A stretch of DNA of 41,679 bases from an uncultured Pelagibacteraceae bacterium (GTDB taxonomy: Bacteria > Pseudomonadota > Alphaproteobacteria > Pelagibacterales > Pelagibacteraceae): the NCBI GenBank assembly GCA_902607735.1, contig CACLLG010000005.1, forward strand, positions 1 to 41,679, written 5' to 3'. The position numbers and the translations under genes are program-made. Under the pieces are notes generated by a model. It did no database searches. It was given only the letters and a program-made list of their open reading frames with translations, and was not told the DNA's origin. Of this stretch, positions 1 through 9,635 are shown in pieces; the first letter of the stretch is position 1; every line of letters begins with the position of its first letter.

Positions 1-650
1 CCACCATTATAATGGCAAATCCATAAATTATTATTTTCATCTGTAGTCATTCCATCTGGAAAACCTGATTTTTTTTTAAATTTTATAAATATAGTTTTTT
101 TTAAAATTTTTAATTTATCATTTATTTTAATTTTATAAATTATTCTTTTAGCGCTATCTGTGTGATAAAAATTATTTTTATCAATGAAAGCAGGACCATT
201 TGTTATTAAATAATTACCATCAATCCTATGTAAAATTAAGCTTCGATCTAAACAATACAGTGATCCTGATGGTTTTTTTTCCAAATTATCCATTGTTCCA
301 AACCATAAACGCCCTACTGGATCGACCTTTCCATCATTAATCCTATTATGAGGTTTACTTGATTCAATAAATATTGATTTTAAAGTTCTCAAATTTTGCA
401 AATTTATTATTCTAAGTTCGGATTTTAAACCAAGTATATAAATTTTATTACTAATTTGTGAAATAAAACCTATTTCTTTATTTACTTTGATTATTTTTTT
501 TTTATTAGTCTTTGTATTTAAAATAAATATTTTTTTTTTTTTAATATCTACAAAAAATAGTGAATTTAATTTTGATACCCATAATGTACCTTCACCTAGT
601 TTACATTTAATTTTCCATATGCATTCCGGAGATGAAGTTTTAATTAACAA
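1..650 (-). CDS. SMP-30/gluconolactonase/LRE family protein, 3' part truncated by window start
   Basis: Not in the ORF track. The minus strand reads through open as ...ECIWKIKCKLGEGTLWVSKLNSLFFVDI...HNRINDGKVDPVGRLWFGTMDN...SGSLYCLDR...NGPAFIDKNNFYHTDS...GFPDGMTTDENNNLWICHYNGG, a typical SMP-30 pattern. No in-frame ATG near the start; TTG near 650 is a candidate. Confidence 0.85.
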   Translation of the reverse strand, partial: MLIKTSSPECIWKIKCKLGEGTLWVSKLNSLFFVDIKKKKIFILNTKTNKKKIIKVNKEIGFISQISNKIYILGLKSELRIINLQNLRTLKSIFIESSKPHNRINDGKVDPVGRLWFGTMDNLEKKPSGSLYCLDRSLILHRIDGNYLITNGPAFIDKNNFYHTDSAKRIIYKIKINDKLKILKKTIFIKFKKKSGFPDGMTTDENNNLWICHYNG

Positions 651-694
651 ATCTTTTCTTCAAAATTTTTATTTTCTAATCTTTTAAACATTCA

Positions 695-2137
695 TTAACT
701 AGAAAGCCCAAGATGAGTATATTTTAAATTAAGATAATCTTTAATTCCCACAGACCCACCTTCTCTTCCATATCCGCTTTGTTTAATTCCTCCGAAAGGA
801 GTTTCTGCTGACGATAAGAATGGAGTATTAACTGCAACCATACCAGTTTCTAATGCTTCTGATGTTTTGTGCGCTAAGCTCATGGAGTTGGTACATACAT
901 AACTTGCTAAGCCGGCAGGATGATTATTTGCTCTTTCTATAACTTCCTCAAAACTTTTAAATGTAGTTATTGGGGATAATGGACCAAATGGTTCTACTGT
1001 CATTATTTTGAAATTATCTTTTACATTATCAAAAATTGTTGGTTCATAAAAATAACCTTTATTAAAACCTGCTGGTCTTTGGCCTCCACATAAAACTTTT
1101 GCTCCCTCTTTTTTAGTTTCTTCGACAAGTTGTTCAACTTCTTCTAATCTTTTTTTTGTTGTTAAAGGTCCTAGTTGAACTCCTTCTTCTAAACCGTTTC
1201 CAATTTTTAATTTTTTAGTTTTTTCTACAAAAGATTTAGCAAACTCATCTTTTTTACTTTCGTGTATATAAAATCTGCTTGGTGAAATACAAACCTGTCC
1301 ATTGTTCCTATATTTGCATGCCATAGCTACGTCTATAACTTTATCAATATTTGCATCGTCAAAAACTATAAAGGGCGCATGACCACTTAATTCCATTGTA
1401 ACTCTTTGAACTTTCTCAGCAGCTTGTTTTAAAATAATTTTTCCAACACGCGTCGAACCTGTAATTGAAACTTTTTTAACAATATTAGATGAAAGTAATT
1501 GACTTGTTATTGCTGGTGGATCTCCAGAAAGTAAATTCACAGCTCCAGGAGGTACTCCACAATCCTTAATGATATCAACCATCTCCATAACTGTACCTGG
1601 AGTTATCACGTCTGGTTTACAAATTACTGAACAGCCTGCGGCAAGGGCTGCTGAAACTTTCCTAGCAGCTAAAACTAATGGAAAATTCCATGGTGTTAAT
1701 GCAGCAACGACGCCTACGGGCTGGTAAATAATTTGAATTTTTGTATTGTCGAATCTACTTTGTAATGATTGGCCGTAAATTCTTTTAGTTTCCTCAGCAT
1801 TCCATTCAAAAATATCTGCAGCTGCACTTGCCTCTGCTTCCCCTTCAGCAAGAGTTTTTCCTGTTTCTAACGTCATCCATTTGGCAAATATTTTACTTTT
1901 TTTTCTAATTTCATCTGCAATTTTTCTAATTATTTTTGATCTTTCCCATGGTTTTATTTTTTTCCAAACTTCAAAACCTTTTTCCGCTGATTTTAAAGCT
2001 TTATCTACATCCGCTTGTGATGCTTTAGATGCTTTTCCAATTATTTCTTCAGTTGCTGGATTTATAACATCGTATGTTTCTTTATTTGCAGAAACCTGCC
2101 ATTTTCCATCTATAAACTGACCAAATTTATTATACAT
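695..2137 (-). CDS. NAD(P)-dependent aldehyde dehydrogenase, succinate-semialdehyde dehydrogenase-like
   Basis: 480 aa; TPWNFPLVLAARK, VTMELSGHAPFIVFDDA, GQVCISPSR catalytic Cys, EPFGPLSP, GGIKQSGYGREGG. Confidence 0.9.
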   Translation of the reverse strand: MYNKFGQFIDGKWQVSANKETYDVINPATEEIIGKASKASQADVDKALKSAEKGFEVWKKIKPWERSKIIRKIADEIRKKSKIFAKWMTLETGKTLAEGEAEASAAADIFEWNAEETKRIYGQSLQSRFDNTKIQIIYQPVGVVAALTPWNFPLVLAARKVSAALAAGCSVICKPDVITPGTVMEMVDIIKDCGVPPGAVNLLSGDPPAITSQLLSSNIVKKVSITGSTRVGKIILKQAAEKVQRVTMELSGHAPFIVFDDANIDKVIDVAMACKYRNNGQVCISPSRFYIHESKKDEFAKSFVEKTKKLKIGNGLEEGVQLGPLTTKKRLEEVEQLVEETKKEGAKVLCGGQRPAGFNKGYFYEPTIFDNVKDNFKIMTVEPFGPLSPITTFKSFEEVIERANNHPAGLASYVCTNSMSLAHKTSEALETGMVAVNTPFLSSAETPFGGIKQSGYGREGGSVGIKDYLNLKYTHLGLSS

Positions 2138-2163
2138 TTTTTCTATAAATCTTATTCAAATCT

Positions 2164-3024
2164 TTAAAAGAATTTTAATAGTATTACACCAAAAAAAATA
2201 GTCAATACTGCGGCCATTTTTAAAAGAGTAAATTTTTCTCTTAAAAAAAAAGTTCCAATGAATAAAGCAAAAATAATGCTAGTTTCTCTAAGAGCTGCTA
2301 CTGTTGGTACCGGCGCTTGTGTAAACGCCCAAATAATTATTCCATAAACTATATAGGAAAGTGTTCCTCCTATAAAAAGTATTTTTTTTTCTTTGTTAAA
2401 AGCTTTTTTAGCTACTCCTGACTTATTCATTATTCTTAATAAAGTTAAAAAAATAATTGCATTCAAAATCATAAGCCATGATGTATAATTTAATGGAGAG
2501 CCGCTTACCCTACCTCCATATCCGTCTGCAATAGAATAACCCGAAATAAATAAACCTGTCCCAAGTGCATATGTTATTGCTGGATAATTTTTAAAAGTTT
2601 TAATATTTTGAAAACCTAAAATAATAATTCCGAAAGAGATTACTAAAATACCTATTAGTTCAAATTGTAAAATACTTACATTAAACAAAAACAAAGATAG
2701 TATCACAATAAAAATTGGTGCAGAACCCCGAGCTATTGGATAAACTTTTGTATAATCTTCTAGCCTGTATGCTGACAAGAGACACCACTCATATCCTGCG
2801 AGAAATATTGCGGAAACAAAAATATATGGAATGCTCTGAAAGGATATCATGGGAGTAAAAAAAATAACAAGTATTGCTATTGGTATATGACCCAAGACTA
2901 TCGCTGTTAATGAAATATATTTATCTTCTGCTTTTTTAACCATCGCATTCCACACTGAATGGAGGAGCGCAGCCAAAATTACTGCGACAAATACGTTTAA
3001 AGACATAGATAAATTAATCTCCAA
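2164..3024 (-). CDS. DMT superfamily (EamA) transporter
   Basis: 286 aa, about 10 TM segments, EamA-type repeats (RGSAPIFIVILSLFLF; RETSIIFALFIGTFFLREKF). Confidence 0.85.
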   Translation of the reverse strand: MEINLSMSLNVFVAVILAALLHSVWNAMVKKAEDKYISLTAIVLGHIPIAILVIFFTPMISFQSIPYIFVSAIFLAGYEWCLLSAYRLEDYTKVYPIARGSAPIFIVILSLFLFNVSILQFELIGILVISFGIIILGFQNIKTFKNYPAITYALGTGLFISGYSIADGYGGRVSGSPLNYTSWLMILNAIIFLTLLRIMNKSGVAKKAFNKEKKILFIGGTLSYIVYGIIIWAFTQAPVPTVAALRETSIIFALFIGTFFLREKFTLLKMAAVLTIFFGVILLKFF

Positions 3025-3433
3025 TTAAGTGGTGGGATAAAATTCTAGTATGTTTTTCAAGTCTGTGTTCAAATAAATATAAAGCTTGCCAAGTTCCAAG
3101 CATTAGTTTTTTATTTTTTAAACTTAGTGTAAGTTGATTGTTAGTAAGAGCAGCTTTGATATGCGCTGGCATATCATCTTTACCCTCGGTAGTATGTTTG
3201 TAAAGCTTATTATCCATGGGCACCGTTTTATCAAAGAAATTTTTTAGATCATGCAGTACATCTGGATCGGCATTTTCCTGAATAACTAAAGAAGCGCTTG
3301 TATGTAAAATATTAATGTTTAGTATTCCGTTTTCTATTTTTTGACCATTTATCCAAGAAATTGTTTTATCAGTAAAATCGTAAAGACCTTGGCCTTTAGT
3401 ATTTATTTTAATTTCATGAAATAGTTGTTGCAT
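3014..3433 (-). CDS. YjbQ/UPF0047 family protein
   Basis: 139 aa; NILHTSASLVIQENADPDVLHDL and GTWQALYLFEHR are hallmarks of the YjbQ family. Confidence 0.9.
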   Translation of the reverse strand: MQQLFHEIKINTKGQGLYDFTDKTISWINGQKIENGILNINILHTSASLVIQENADPDVLHDLKNFFDKTVPMDNKLYKHTTEGKDDMPAHIKAALTNNQLTLSLKNKKLMLGTWQALYLFEHRLEKHTRILSHHLIGD

Positions 3434-3774
3434 TATTTAACATCGATATCATTCATTAAGTGAACAATAGTAACGCCAATAACTATGAGGGAAAGACCAA
3501 TAATAGTTGGTATATTTGGTATTTGTTTATATTTTATAACTGCAACAATTGTTATGGCTACAATACCCAAACCTGCCCAGGTGGCATAAACTATCCCTAC
3601 TGGAATAAACTGCATTGCATGTGACATAAGGAAAAGGCAAATGCACAAAGCTATTATAACTATCAATGAAGGATATAGCCTGGTGAATCCATAAGTGTCC
3701 TTTAAAAAGCTGGTGCTTAGCACCTCAAGAGCAATTGCCACAGCTAAAAATATATATGCATATGTAAGGTTCAT
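3433..3774 (-). CDS. Small multidrug resistance (SMR/EmrE-SugE) family transporter
   Basis: 113 aa, four TM helices; AIALEVLSTSFLK and IPVGIVYATWAGLGIV motifs. Confidence 0.9.
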   Translation of the reverse strand: MNLTYAYIFLAVAIALEVLSTSFLKDTYGFTRLYPSLIVIIALCICLFLMSHAMQFIPVGIVYATWAGLGIVAITIVAVIKYKQIPNIPTIIGLSLIVIGVTIVHLMNDIDVK

Positions 3775-4001
3775 TTTTTTATAGAAATTCGACTATACAT
3801 ACTAATGTGAAGTGTCAGTAAATCATCTTTATTGGTCTTATATTTGGTGTGGAAAAGATTAAAAAACCTAGGTTTTACTACATTTTTAGCACCATAATTG
3901 GCTAGATATCTATATATAGTATGATACTAACGTTTATACGCTATCGATAGTTGATTCGGTAGCACTTGTTTAAACAGGGTAACCTTAGGGAGGTGTTAAG
4001 T

Positions 4002-4217
4002 ATGAAAATGCTTGCAGGATTTACGGGTACAGTAAGAAGCTTAACTCATGTGGTAATTGCACTACTTGGGTTAGGTATCGTGGTATCACTTCTTGGCGGA
4101 AATGTTCCGTTTGTAAGTGGCATAGCTGACAATATTGTTAGTTTAGTTCAGTCGCTTGGTGATGCAGGAATAGTCGGCTTAATAGCGGCTATTATTATAT
4201 TAGGTTTTTACAAATAG
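4002..4217 (+). CDS. Small hydrophobic membrane protein, paralog of the following ORF
   Basis: The ORF track starts at TTG 3966, but a strong Shine-Dalgarno (AGGGAGGT, 3987-3994) precedes ATG 4002, giving a 71-aa MKMLAGF... product. Two hydrophobic segments around SLGDAGIVGLI. Confidence 0.75.
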   Translation: MKMLAGFTGTVRSLTHVVIALLGLGIVVSLLGGNVPFVSGIADNIVSLVQSLGDAGIVGLIAAIIILGFYK

Positions 4218-4277
4218 ATTTTTTATTCCGTTAGTTTTTCCCTCTTAATATTAATTAACTAACGATTAAAAACCTAG

Positions 4278-4310
4278 CTACCCTAGCCCAGTATTTTGGG
4301 GCTAGGGTAG
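4278..4310 (+). terminator. Perfect 12-bp hairpin between the two small membrane-protein genes (terminator or mRNA-stabilising/processing element)
   Basis: CTACCCTAGCCC (4278-4289), 9-nt loop, GGGCTAGGGTAG (4299-4310). Not followed by a clear T-tract. Confidence 0.75.
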
Positions 4311-4337
4311 AAAGTTTAAATAAGAGAAAGGATTTAT

Positions 4338-4574
4338 ATGGATGCTTGGATTACAAAGATTAAAAAATATTTAAAACAATTCATCGAGGTTGGTGTGCTT
4401 TTACTTGGTGTTTCAGTTTTTGCTGAAATCCTTTTTGGACCAGATGTTGCTTTTTTTGGTTCACAAGTAACAACAAATTTAATTACACTTTTGAATAGCC
4501 TTGGAGACCATGGTATTGCTGCATTAATAATTGTATTTGCGGTAATAATTACATATCGAAAATTATTGAAATAG
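4338..4574 (+). CDS. Small hydrophobic membrane protein, paralog of the preceding ORF
   Basis: 78 aa; LLLGVSVFAEILFGPDVAFFGSQVTTNLITLLNSLGDHGIAALII aligns without gaps to the 4002-4217 product. GAGAAAGGA SD upstream. Confidence 0.75.
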   Translation: MDAWITKIKKYLKQFIEVGVLLLGVSVFAEILFGPDVAFFGSQVTTNLITLLNSLGDHGIAALIIVFAVIITYRKLLK

Positions 4575-4588
4575 TTTACTAAGTTTAA

Positions 4589-5212
4589 CTACTTTATAAT
4601 TTCCGCCAAACATAACCAGGCGTTTACGTCTTTGCTTGCAATGTAGTCTGATTTAAAAAACTCAATTACATTCCACGATTTATTATTAGACAACTCCTTA
4701 ATTTTTTTATCAAAACCATATTCTTCATATATTCCTTCATTAACAGTAAAACATATTAGCCCCTTATTTTTTAAAACTCTAATTAATTCATCTAAAGCTG
4801 GAGGCTTAACATGTCCAAAAGTAAAAGTTCCTACACAAAGTACAGCATCATAAATATTACTTTTTTTATTTAAAGCTTTATTAAGGTCGATTTGTTCGAG
4901 TTTGTTATAAATACCTTTAGGAATCAAATTTAGCAATTTTTTAGATAAATCTGCTCCATCAATATTTTTATAACCAAATTTTTTTAATTCAATTCCAACA
5001 AGTCCTGTGCCACAACCAGCATCAAATATTTTAATATCTTTACTTGCGGCATATTTTTTAAATATATTTACTGTTTCTTTAGGGCCTGTATAATTCCAAT
5101 CAATCATATCTTGATCATATTTATCTCCCCATTTATCATAGTGTTGCATTATATCTTGTGTGGTTTTAAGTTTATATATGGGAACCTTATTGCTGACATC
5201 TTTTTTGGACAT
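4589..5212 (-). CDS. SAM-dependent class I methyltransferase
   Basis: 207 aa; IKIFDAGCGTGLVGIELKKFGYKNIDGADLS motif I/II; YDAVLCVGTF. Confidence 0.9.
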   Translation of the reverse strand: MSKKDVSNKVPIYKLKTTQDIMQHYDKWGDKYDQDMIDWNYTGPKETVNIFKKYAASKDIKIFDAGCGTGLVGIELKKFGYKNIDGADLSKKLLNLIPKGIYNKLEQIDLNKALNKKSNIYDAVLCVGTFTFGHVKPPALDELIRVLKNKGLICFTVNEGIYEEYGFDKKIKELSNNKSWNVIEFFKSDYIASKDVNAWLCLAEIIK

Positions 5213-5286
5213 ATAAGAAAAATAACAGTAATTTTGCTCCTTAACAATTATATTTTCAAATCATTTATAATATGGTTAGATATTGA

Positions 5287-6333
5287 ATGGGAAAAAATTT
5301 AATAGAAAAACTTAATGTTGGTCCAGTTCTATGTGCGGAAGGTTACCTTTTTGCTATGGAAAGAAGAGGATATTTGCAAGCTGGAGCTTTTGTTCCAGAA
5401 GTTGTTTTAGAGCACCCAGAAGTAGTTACTCAATTACACAGAGAATTTATAAGAGCAGGCAGCGATGTTGTTCAAGCATTTACTTATTATGGACATAGAG
5501 AAAAATTAAGAATAATTGGAAAAGAAAAACTACTTGAACCGCTTCAAAAAAATGCCTTAAAAATTGCAAAGGACGCAAGGAATGAATTTAAAAATTTAGA
5601 TTTAATGGTTGCTGGAAATGTTGCCAATACAAATGTTTATGATCCTAATGACAAAAAAAGCAATGTTGAATGTCAAAAAATTTTTGAAGAACAAATTGCT
5701 TGGGCTAAAGAAGCTGGTGTTGATTTTATAATAGCTGAAACAATTACTTGGGTCGAAGAATTAAAAATAGCACTTAAAGTTATAAAAGAAGCTGGATTAA
5801 TTGCTGTTTGTAATTATGCTTTTAGGCGAGACGGAAAAACAAGAGAAGGTATTTCACCAGGTGAAGCATGTAAAATTTTAGAGGATAATGGTGCTGATGT
5901 TGTTGGATTGAATTGTTTTAGAGGACCCAAAATGACCATGAAACTTTTGCCTGAAATCAGAAAAATTGTTTCATGCCATGTTGCAGCTTTACCGGTTCCA
6001 TATAGAACAACTGAAAAAAACCCTGGTTTTTTAAATCAAACTGATGAAGGCTGCGATTGTATACCAGGCGGTAATGCTTTTCCTGTCGCATTAGATAATT
6101 TATATTGTAACAGATTTGAGATGGCTGAATTTGCAAAAGAATGTGCTCACAAAAAAATAAATTTTATTGGAATTTGTTGCGGAGCTGAACCTCATCATGT
6201 ACGTGAAATGGCAGTCGCTTTAGGTAGAAAGCCTATTGCATACAAATATTATCCTGACATGTCTAAACATTACGCACATGGTACCGATAAAACTTTAAAA
6301 AAACATAATACCGACGCAGCAAAAACATTATAA
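5287..6333 (+). CDS. Betaine-homocysteine S-methyltransferase-like (homocysteine S-methyltransferase family), copy 1
   Basis: 348 aa; GPVLCAEGYLFAMERRGYLQAGAFVPE, VGLNCFRGP, FIGICCGAEPHH (Cys Zn ligands). About co-linear with the 34146-35225 product. Confidence 0.9.
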   Translation: MGKNLIEKLNVGPVLCAEGYLFAMERRGYLQAGAFVPEVVLEHPEVVTQLHREFIRAGSDVVQAFTYYGHREKLRIIGKEKLLEPLQKNALKIAKDARNEFKNLDLMVAGNVANTNVYDPNDKKSNVECQKIFEEQIAWAKEAGVDFIIAETITWVEELKIALKVIKEAGLIAVCNYAFRRDGKTREGISPGEACKILEDNGADVVGLNCFRGPKMTMKLLPEIRKIVSCHVAALPVPYRTTEKNPGFLNQTDEGCDCIPGGNAFPVALDNLYCNRFEMAEFAKECAHKKINFIGICCGAEPHHVREMAVALGRKPIAYKYYPDMSKHYAHGTDKTLKKHNTDAAKTL

Positions 6334-6342
6334 TTGATATTG

Positions 6343-8760
6343 ATGGAAAAACACGCCAAGGTAGTTGTTATAGGTGGAGGAGTAGTTGGCTGCTCAATAC
6401 TTTATCATTTATCAAAGTTTGGATTAAAAGATTGTATATTACTTGAAAGAAAAGAATTAACTTCAGGTTCGTCTTGGCATGCTGCAGGAAATGTACATGT
6501 AATTTCTTCAGATCCAAATATTTCAAGAATGATGGCCTACACAATTGGTCTTTATAAAGAAATTGAAAAAGAATCTGGTCATTCAACTGGTTTTAAACCA
6601 AGCGGAGGATTTTATTTAGCCTCTAATGAAGTTTGGTCAGATTACTTAAAAAGAGAAAGATCAAAAGCAAGATATATGGGTCTTGATCAAGAATTTATTT
6701 CTCTTGAGGAGGTTAAAAAGAAACATCCACTAATAGATCCTAAAAAATATCTTTTGGCTTTGTGGGATCCTATTGATGGTGAAGTTGACCCATCGGGAGT
6801 AACCTATGCTTTCGCAAAAGCAGCTAAAGTTTATGGAGGTAAATATTATACCAATACAGTTGTAATGGATACTAAGCAAAAAAATGATGGTTCATGGAAT
6901 GTAATTACAGATAAAGGAAATATAAATGCAGAAATAGTTATTAATGCCGGCGGCCTTTGGGCTAGGGAAGTTGGTAATTTAGCTGGAATCGATTTACCAG
7001 TTCAGCCGATGGAACATCATTATTTAATTACTGAATCAATACCTGAAATAGAAGCTATGGGAAACGAAAAAAGATTACCTATAGGAACTGATTTCGAAGG
7101 AAACATTTATTTTAGGCAAGAAGCAAAGGGAATGCTGCTTGGAACTTATGAACAAAAATCTACTCCTTGGAAAATAAAAGGAACTCCAATGAATTTTGGG
7201 CATGAGCTTTTAGAACCTAAGCTAGAAAATATTCAGGATAGATTGGCAATAGGATTTAAGAGAATGCCAGCATTAGAAAAAGCAGGAATAAAAAATATTA
7301 TTAATGGTCCATTTACTTTTGGTCCAGATGGAAGTCCACTAATAGGTCCAGTTCCTGGCAAAAAAAATTATTGGGTTGCTGTAGGAGTTATGGCTGGTTT
7401 TTGCCAGGGAGGAGGTGTTGGTAAATGTATTGCTGAATGGATTATAGATGGTGAACCTTCAATAGACGTTTGGGCAATGGATGTAGCACGTTTTGGAAAT
7501 TATGCGTCGCCAGATTATGGAACCACAAAATCTTCAGAAAATTACGAAAGAAGATTTATTATGACTTTTCCTAATGAAACTTTGCCAAAAGGAAGAAAAC
7601 AAAAAACTACTTCCCTGTATGATCGTTTCATTGCTAAAGGAGCCGTAATGGGAGATTCTTTTGGTTTAGAAACTGCTCTTTGGTTTGCAAAAAATCCTAA
7701 AGATGCTCATGAAGAACCCACCTTTAAGAGATCAAGATGCCACAATTACGTGGCTGAAGAAGTGAAAGCAGTAAGAAATTCAGTTGGTGCAACAGAAATA
7801 GCTAATTTTGCAAAACATGAGTTTGTGGGAAAAGAAGCAAGAAAATTTCTGGATTATATTTTAGCAGGAAGAATACCTAAGCCTGGTAGAATCATTCTTA
7901 CGCCAATGTTAACTCCTAAAGGTAAACTTTATGGCGATTTAACCGTGGCTTGTTTAAATGAAGAAAAATTTATGATTTTTGGTTCAGGCGCAGCACAAGA
8001 AATGCATAGAAGATGGTTTGAAAAATTCTTACCAGAAAAAGGTGTAATTTATAAAAATAGATCGGATGATTTTCATGGTATAGCCATTTCAGGTCCAAAT
8101 TCGAGAAAATTGTTATCTAAAATTTGTAGAGATGATGTTTCAGATAAAGCATTTAAATTTAGAGATACTAGAGAAACTTTTGTTGGAGGAGTTCCTGCAA
8201 TATTAAATCGTATATCTTTTTCAGGAGAATTGGGTTACGAAATTTATGTTGCTCCACAATTTCAGCTCAAATTATTTGAAGAAATTGAACTGCATGGTAA
8301 AGAATTGTCTTTAAAACTTTACGGAGCTCGAGCTTTAATGGCATTAAGATTAGAAAAAAATTGGGGAGCGTGGACACTAGATTTTAGACCTGATTTTACA
8401 GCTGCTGAATCGGGATTAGATACTTTTATCAATTGGAATAAAGATTTTATTGGAAAAAAAGCAAGTTTAGATGAAAAAAAACAAGGTATAAAGAAGAAGC
8501 TTATTACTATGACAATAGATACAAAAGATATTGATGTCACAAATGATGAGGCAATTCTAAAAGACAATAAATGTGTAGGATACATCACTTCAGGAGGTTA
8601 TGCGCATCACGTACAAAAAAGTATGGCTCTTGGATATGTGCCAACTGAATTATCAAAACATGATACCATTTTGCAAGTTGAAATTAATGGAAAACTTTAT
8701 AAAGCAAATGTAACAGATAAACCTTTGTATGATGCTAATGGCGGAAAGATGAAAAGCTAA
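6343..8760 (+). CDS. FAD-dependent dimethylglycine/sarcosine dehydrogenase-family protein (FAD oxidoreductase + GcvT domain), copy 1
   Basis: VVIGGGVVGCSILYHLSKFG Rossmann motif, ELTSGSSWHAAG (His of covalent-flavin motif), C-terminal GcvT-like domain. ATG 6343 preferred over 6334. Confidence 0.9.
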   Translation: MEKHAKVVVIGGGVVGCSILYHLSKFGLKDCILLERKELTSGSSWHAAGNVHVISSDPNISRMMAYTIGLYKEIEKESGHSTGFKPSGGFYLASNEVWSDYLKRERSKARYMGLDQEFISLEEVKKKHPLIDPKKYLLALWDPIDGEVDPSGVTYAFAKAAKVYGGKYYTNTVVMDTKQKNDGSWNVITDKGNINAEIVINAGGLWAREVGNLAGIDLPVQPMEHHYLITESIPEIEAMGNEKRLPIGTDFEGNIYFRQEAKGMLLGTYEQKSTPWKIKGTPMNFGHELLEPKLENIQDRLAIGFKRMPALEKAGIKNIINGPFTFGPDGSPLIGPVPGKKNYWVAVGVMAGFCQGGGVGKCIAEWIIDGEPSIDVWAMDVARFGNYASPDYGTTKSSENYERRFIMTFPNETLPKGRKQKTTSLYDRFIAKGAVMGDSFGLETALWFAKNPKDAHEEPTFKRSRCHNYVAEEVKAVRNSVGATEIANFAKHEFVGKEARKFLDYILAGRIPKPGRIILTPMLTPKGKLYGDLTVACLNEEKFMIFGSGAAQEMHRRWFEKFLPEKGVIYKNRSDDFHGIAISGPNSRKLLSKICRDDVSDKAFKFRDTRETFVGGVPAILNRISFSGELGYEIYVAPQFQLKLFEEIELHGKELSLKLYGARALMALRLEKNWGAWTLDFRPDFTAAESGLDTFINWNKDFIGKKASLDEKKQGIKKKLITMTIDTKDIDVTNDEAILKDNKCVGYITSGGYAHHVQKSMALGYVPTELSKHDTILQVEINGKLYKANVTDKPLYDANGGKMKS

Positions 8761-8794
8761 TGACAAAAAAGAATATTTTTTATAGAGTTAATTT

Positions 8795-9622
8795 ATGGAT
8801 GTAAAATTACTTTCTGGGGCATTGGGAGCTGAGATAAATGGTATAGATTTAAAAGACACTTCTATAGAAAATTTTAAAAAAATTAATAAGTTGCTCTTGG
8901 AACACAAGGTGATCTTTTTTAGAAACCAAAATATTTCTGCAGAAGAACAGTTGGCGCTGGCAAAACATTTTGGTCCTCTTGAAAAGCACGTTTATGTAAA
9001 AGGTCGAGAAGATTATCCAGAAATTGTCAGAATTATCAAAAAACCACATGAAAAAAACCAATGGGGAGAAAATTGGCATAGCGATGTAAGTTACAATGTT
9101 AAACCTACAAAAGCTGTTATTCTAAAATCTATTAAAATACCTCCTGTTGGTGGAGATACCATGTTTGCAAATATGGAGCTTGCTTGGGAAACGCTAGATA
9201 ACAATATCAAAGAAAAAATTAAGGATAAGAAGGCAGTTCATAGCTCTTTGGGCGGAGCTTTTTTTACCGATGAATATGAGGGAATGGAAAGTAATGGGAA
9301 TCATAAGGAGTATACTAATGAACATCCTATAGTGCGTACTCACCCCGAAACAAGAAAAAAAATATTATTTGTTAACTGGACTTATACAAAAAAAATAATC
9401 GGTTTAGAAAAAAAAGAAAGCGATGAAATTTTAGAAAAAATATTTGAACATCAAGCTAGATTAGATTTGACTTGCCGATTTAGATGGACAGAAAATGCGG
9501 TAGCAATTTGGGATAATAGAAGCGTTCAACATTATGCCATATCAGACTTTTTTCCAGGAAGAGGTTTAGGTTACGAAAGAATAATGGACAGAATTGCTAT
9601 AGAAGGCGATCGTCCAAACTAA
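8795..9622 (+). CDS. TauD/TfdA family Fe(II)/2-oxoglutarate dioxygenase
   Basis: 275 aa; NWHSDVSY (HxD), WDNRSVQHYA (distal His), GYERIMDR (2OG Arg). Confidence 0.9.
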   Translation: MDVKLLSGALGAEINGIDLKDTSIENFKKINKLLLEHKVIFFRNQNISAEEQLALAKHFGPLEKHVYVKGREDYPEIVRIIKKPHEKNQWGENWHSDVSYNVKPTKAVILKSIKIPPVGGDTMFANMELAWETLDNNIKEKIKDKKAVHSSLGGAFFTDEYEGMESNGNHKEYTNEHPIVRTHPETRKKILFVNWTYTKKIIGLEKKESDEILEKIFEHQARLDLTCRFRWTENAVAIWDNRSVQHYAISDFFPGRGLGYERIMDRIAIEGDRPN

Positions 9623-9635
9623 TTCTTTTTTATTA

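Noticed and set aside
487-687. 66-aa + strand ORF
   Set aside because: Antisense to the clear SMP-30 reading frame; low-complexity F/I/L-rich translation of an AT-rich strand.
1881-2120. 79-aa + strand ORF
   Set aside because: Antisense to the aldehyde dehydrogenase; no independent support.
4229-4264. CGTTAGTT...AACTAACG inverted repeat after the first small membrane-protein gene
   Set aside because: 8-bp AT-rich arms with a 20-nt loop; may be chance, and the nearby 12-bp hairpin is far stronger.
5111-5302. 63-aa + strand ORF
   Set aside because: Overlaps the methyltransferase antisense and the bhmT-like start; no family signal.
6368-6586. 72-aa - strand ORF
   Set aside because: Antisense shadow of the FAD-GcvT gene.
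8319-8588. 89-aa - strand ORF
   Set aside because: Antisense shadow within the FAD-GcvT gene.
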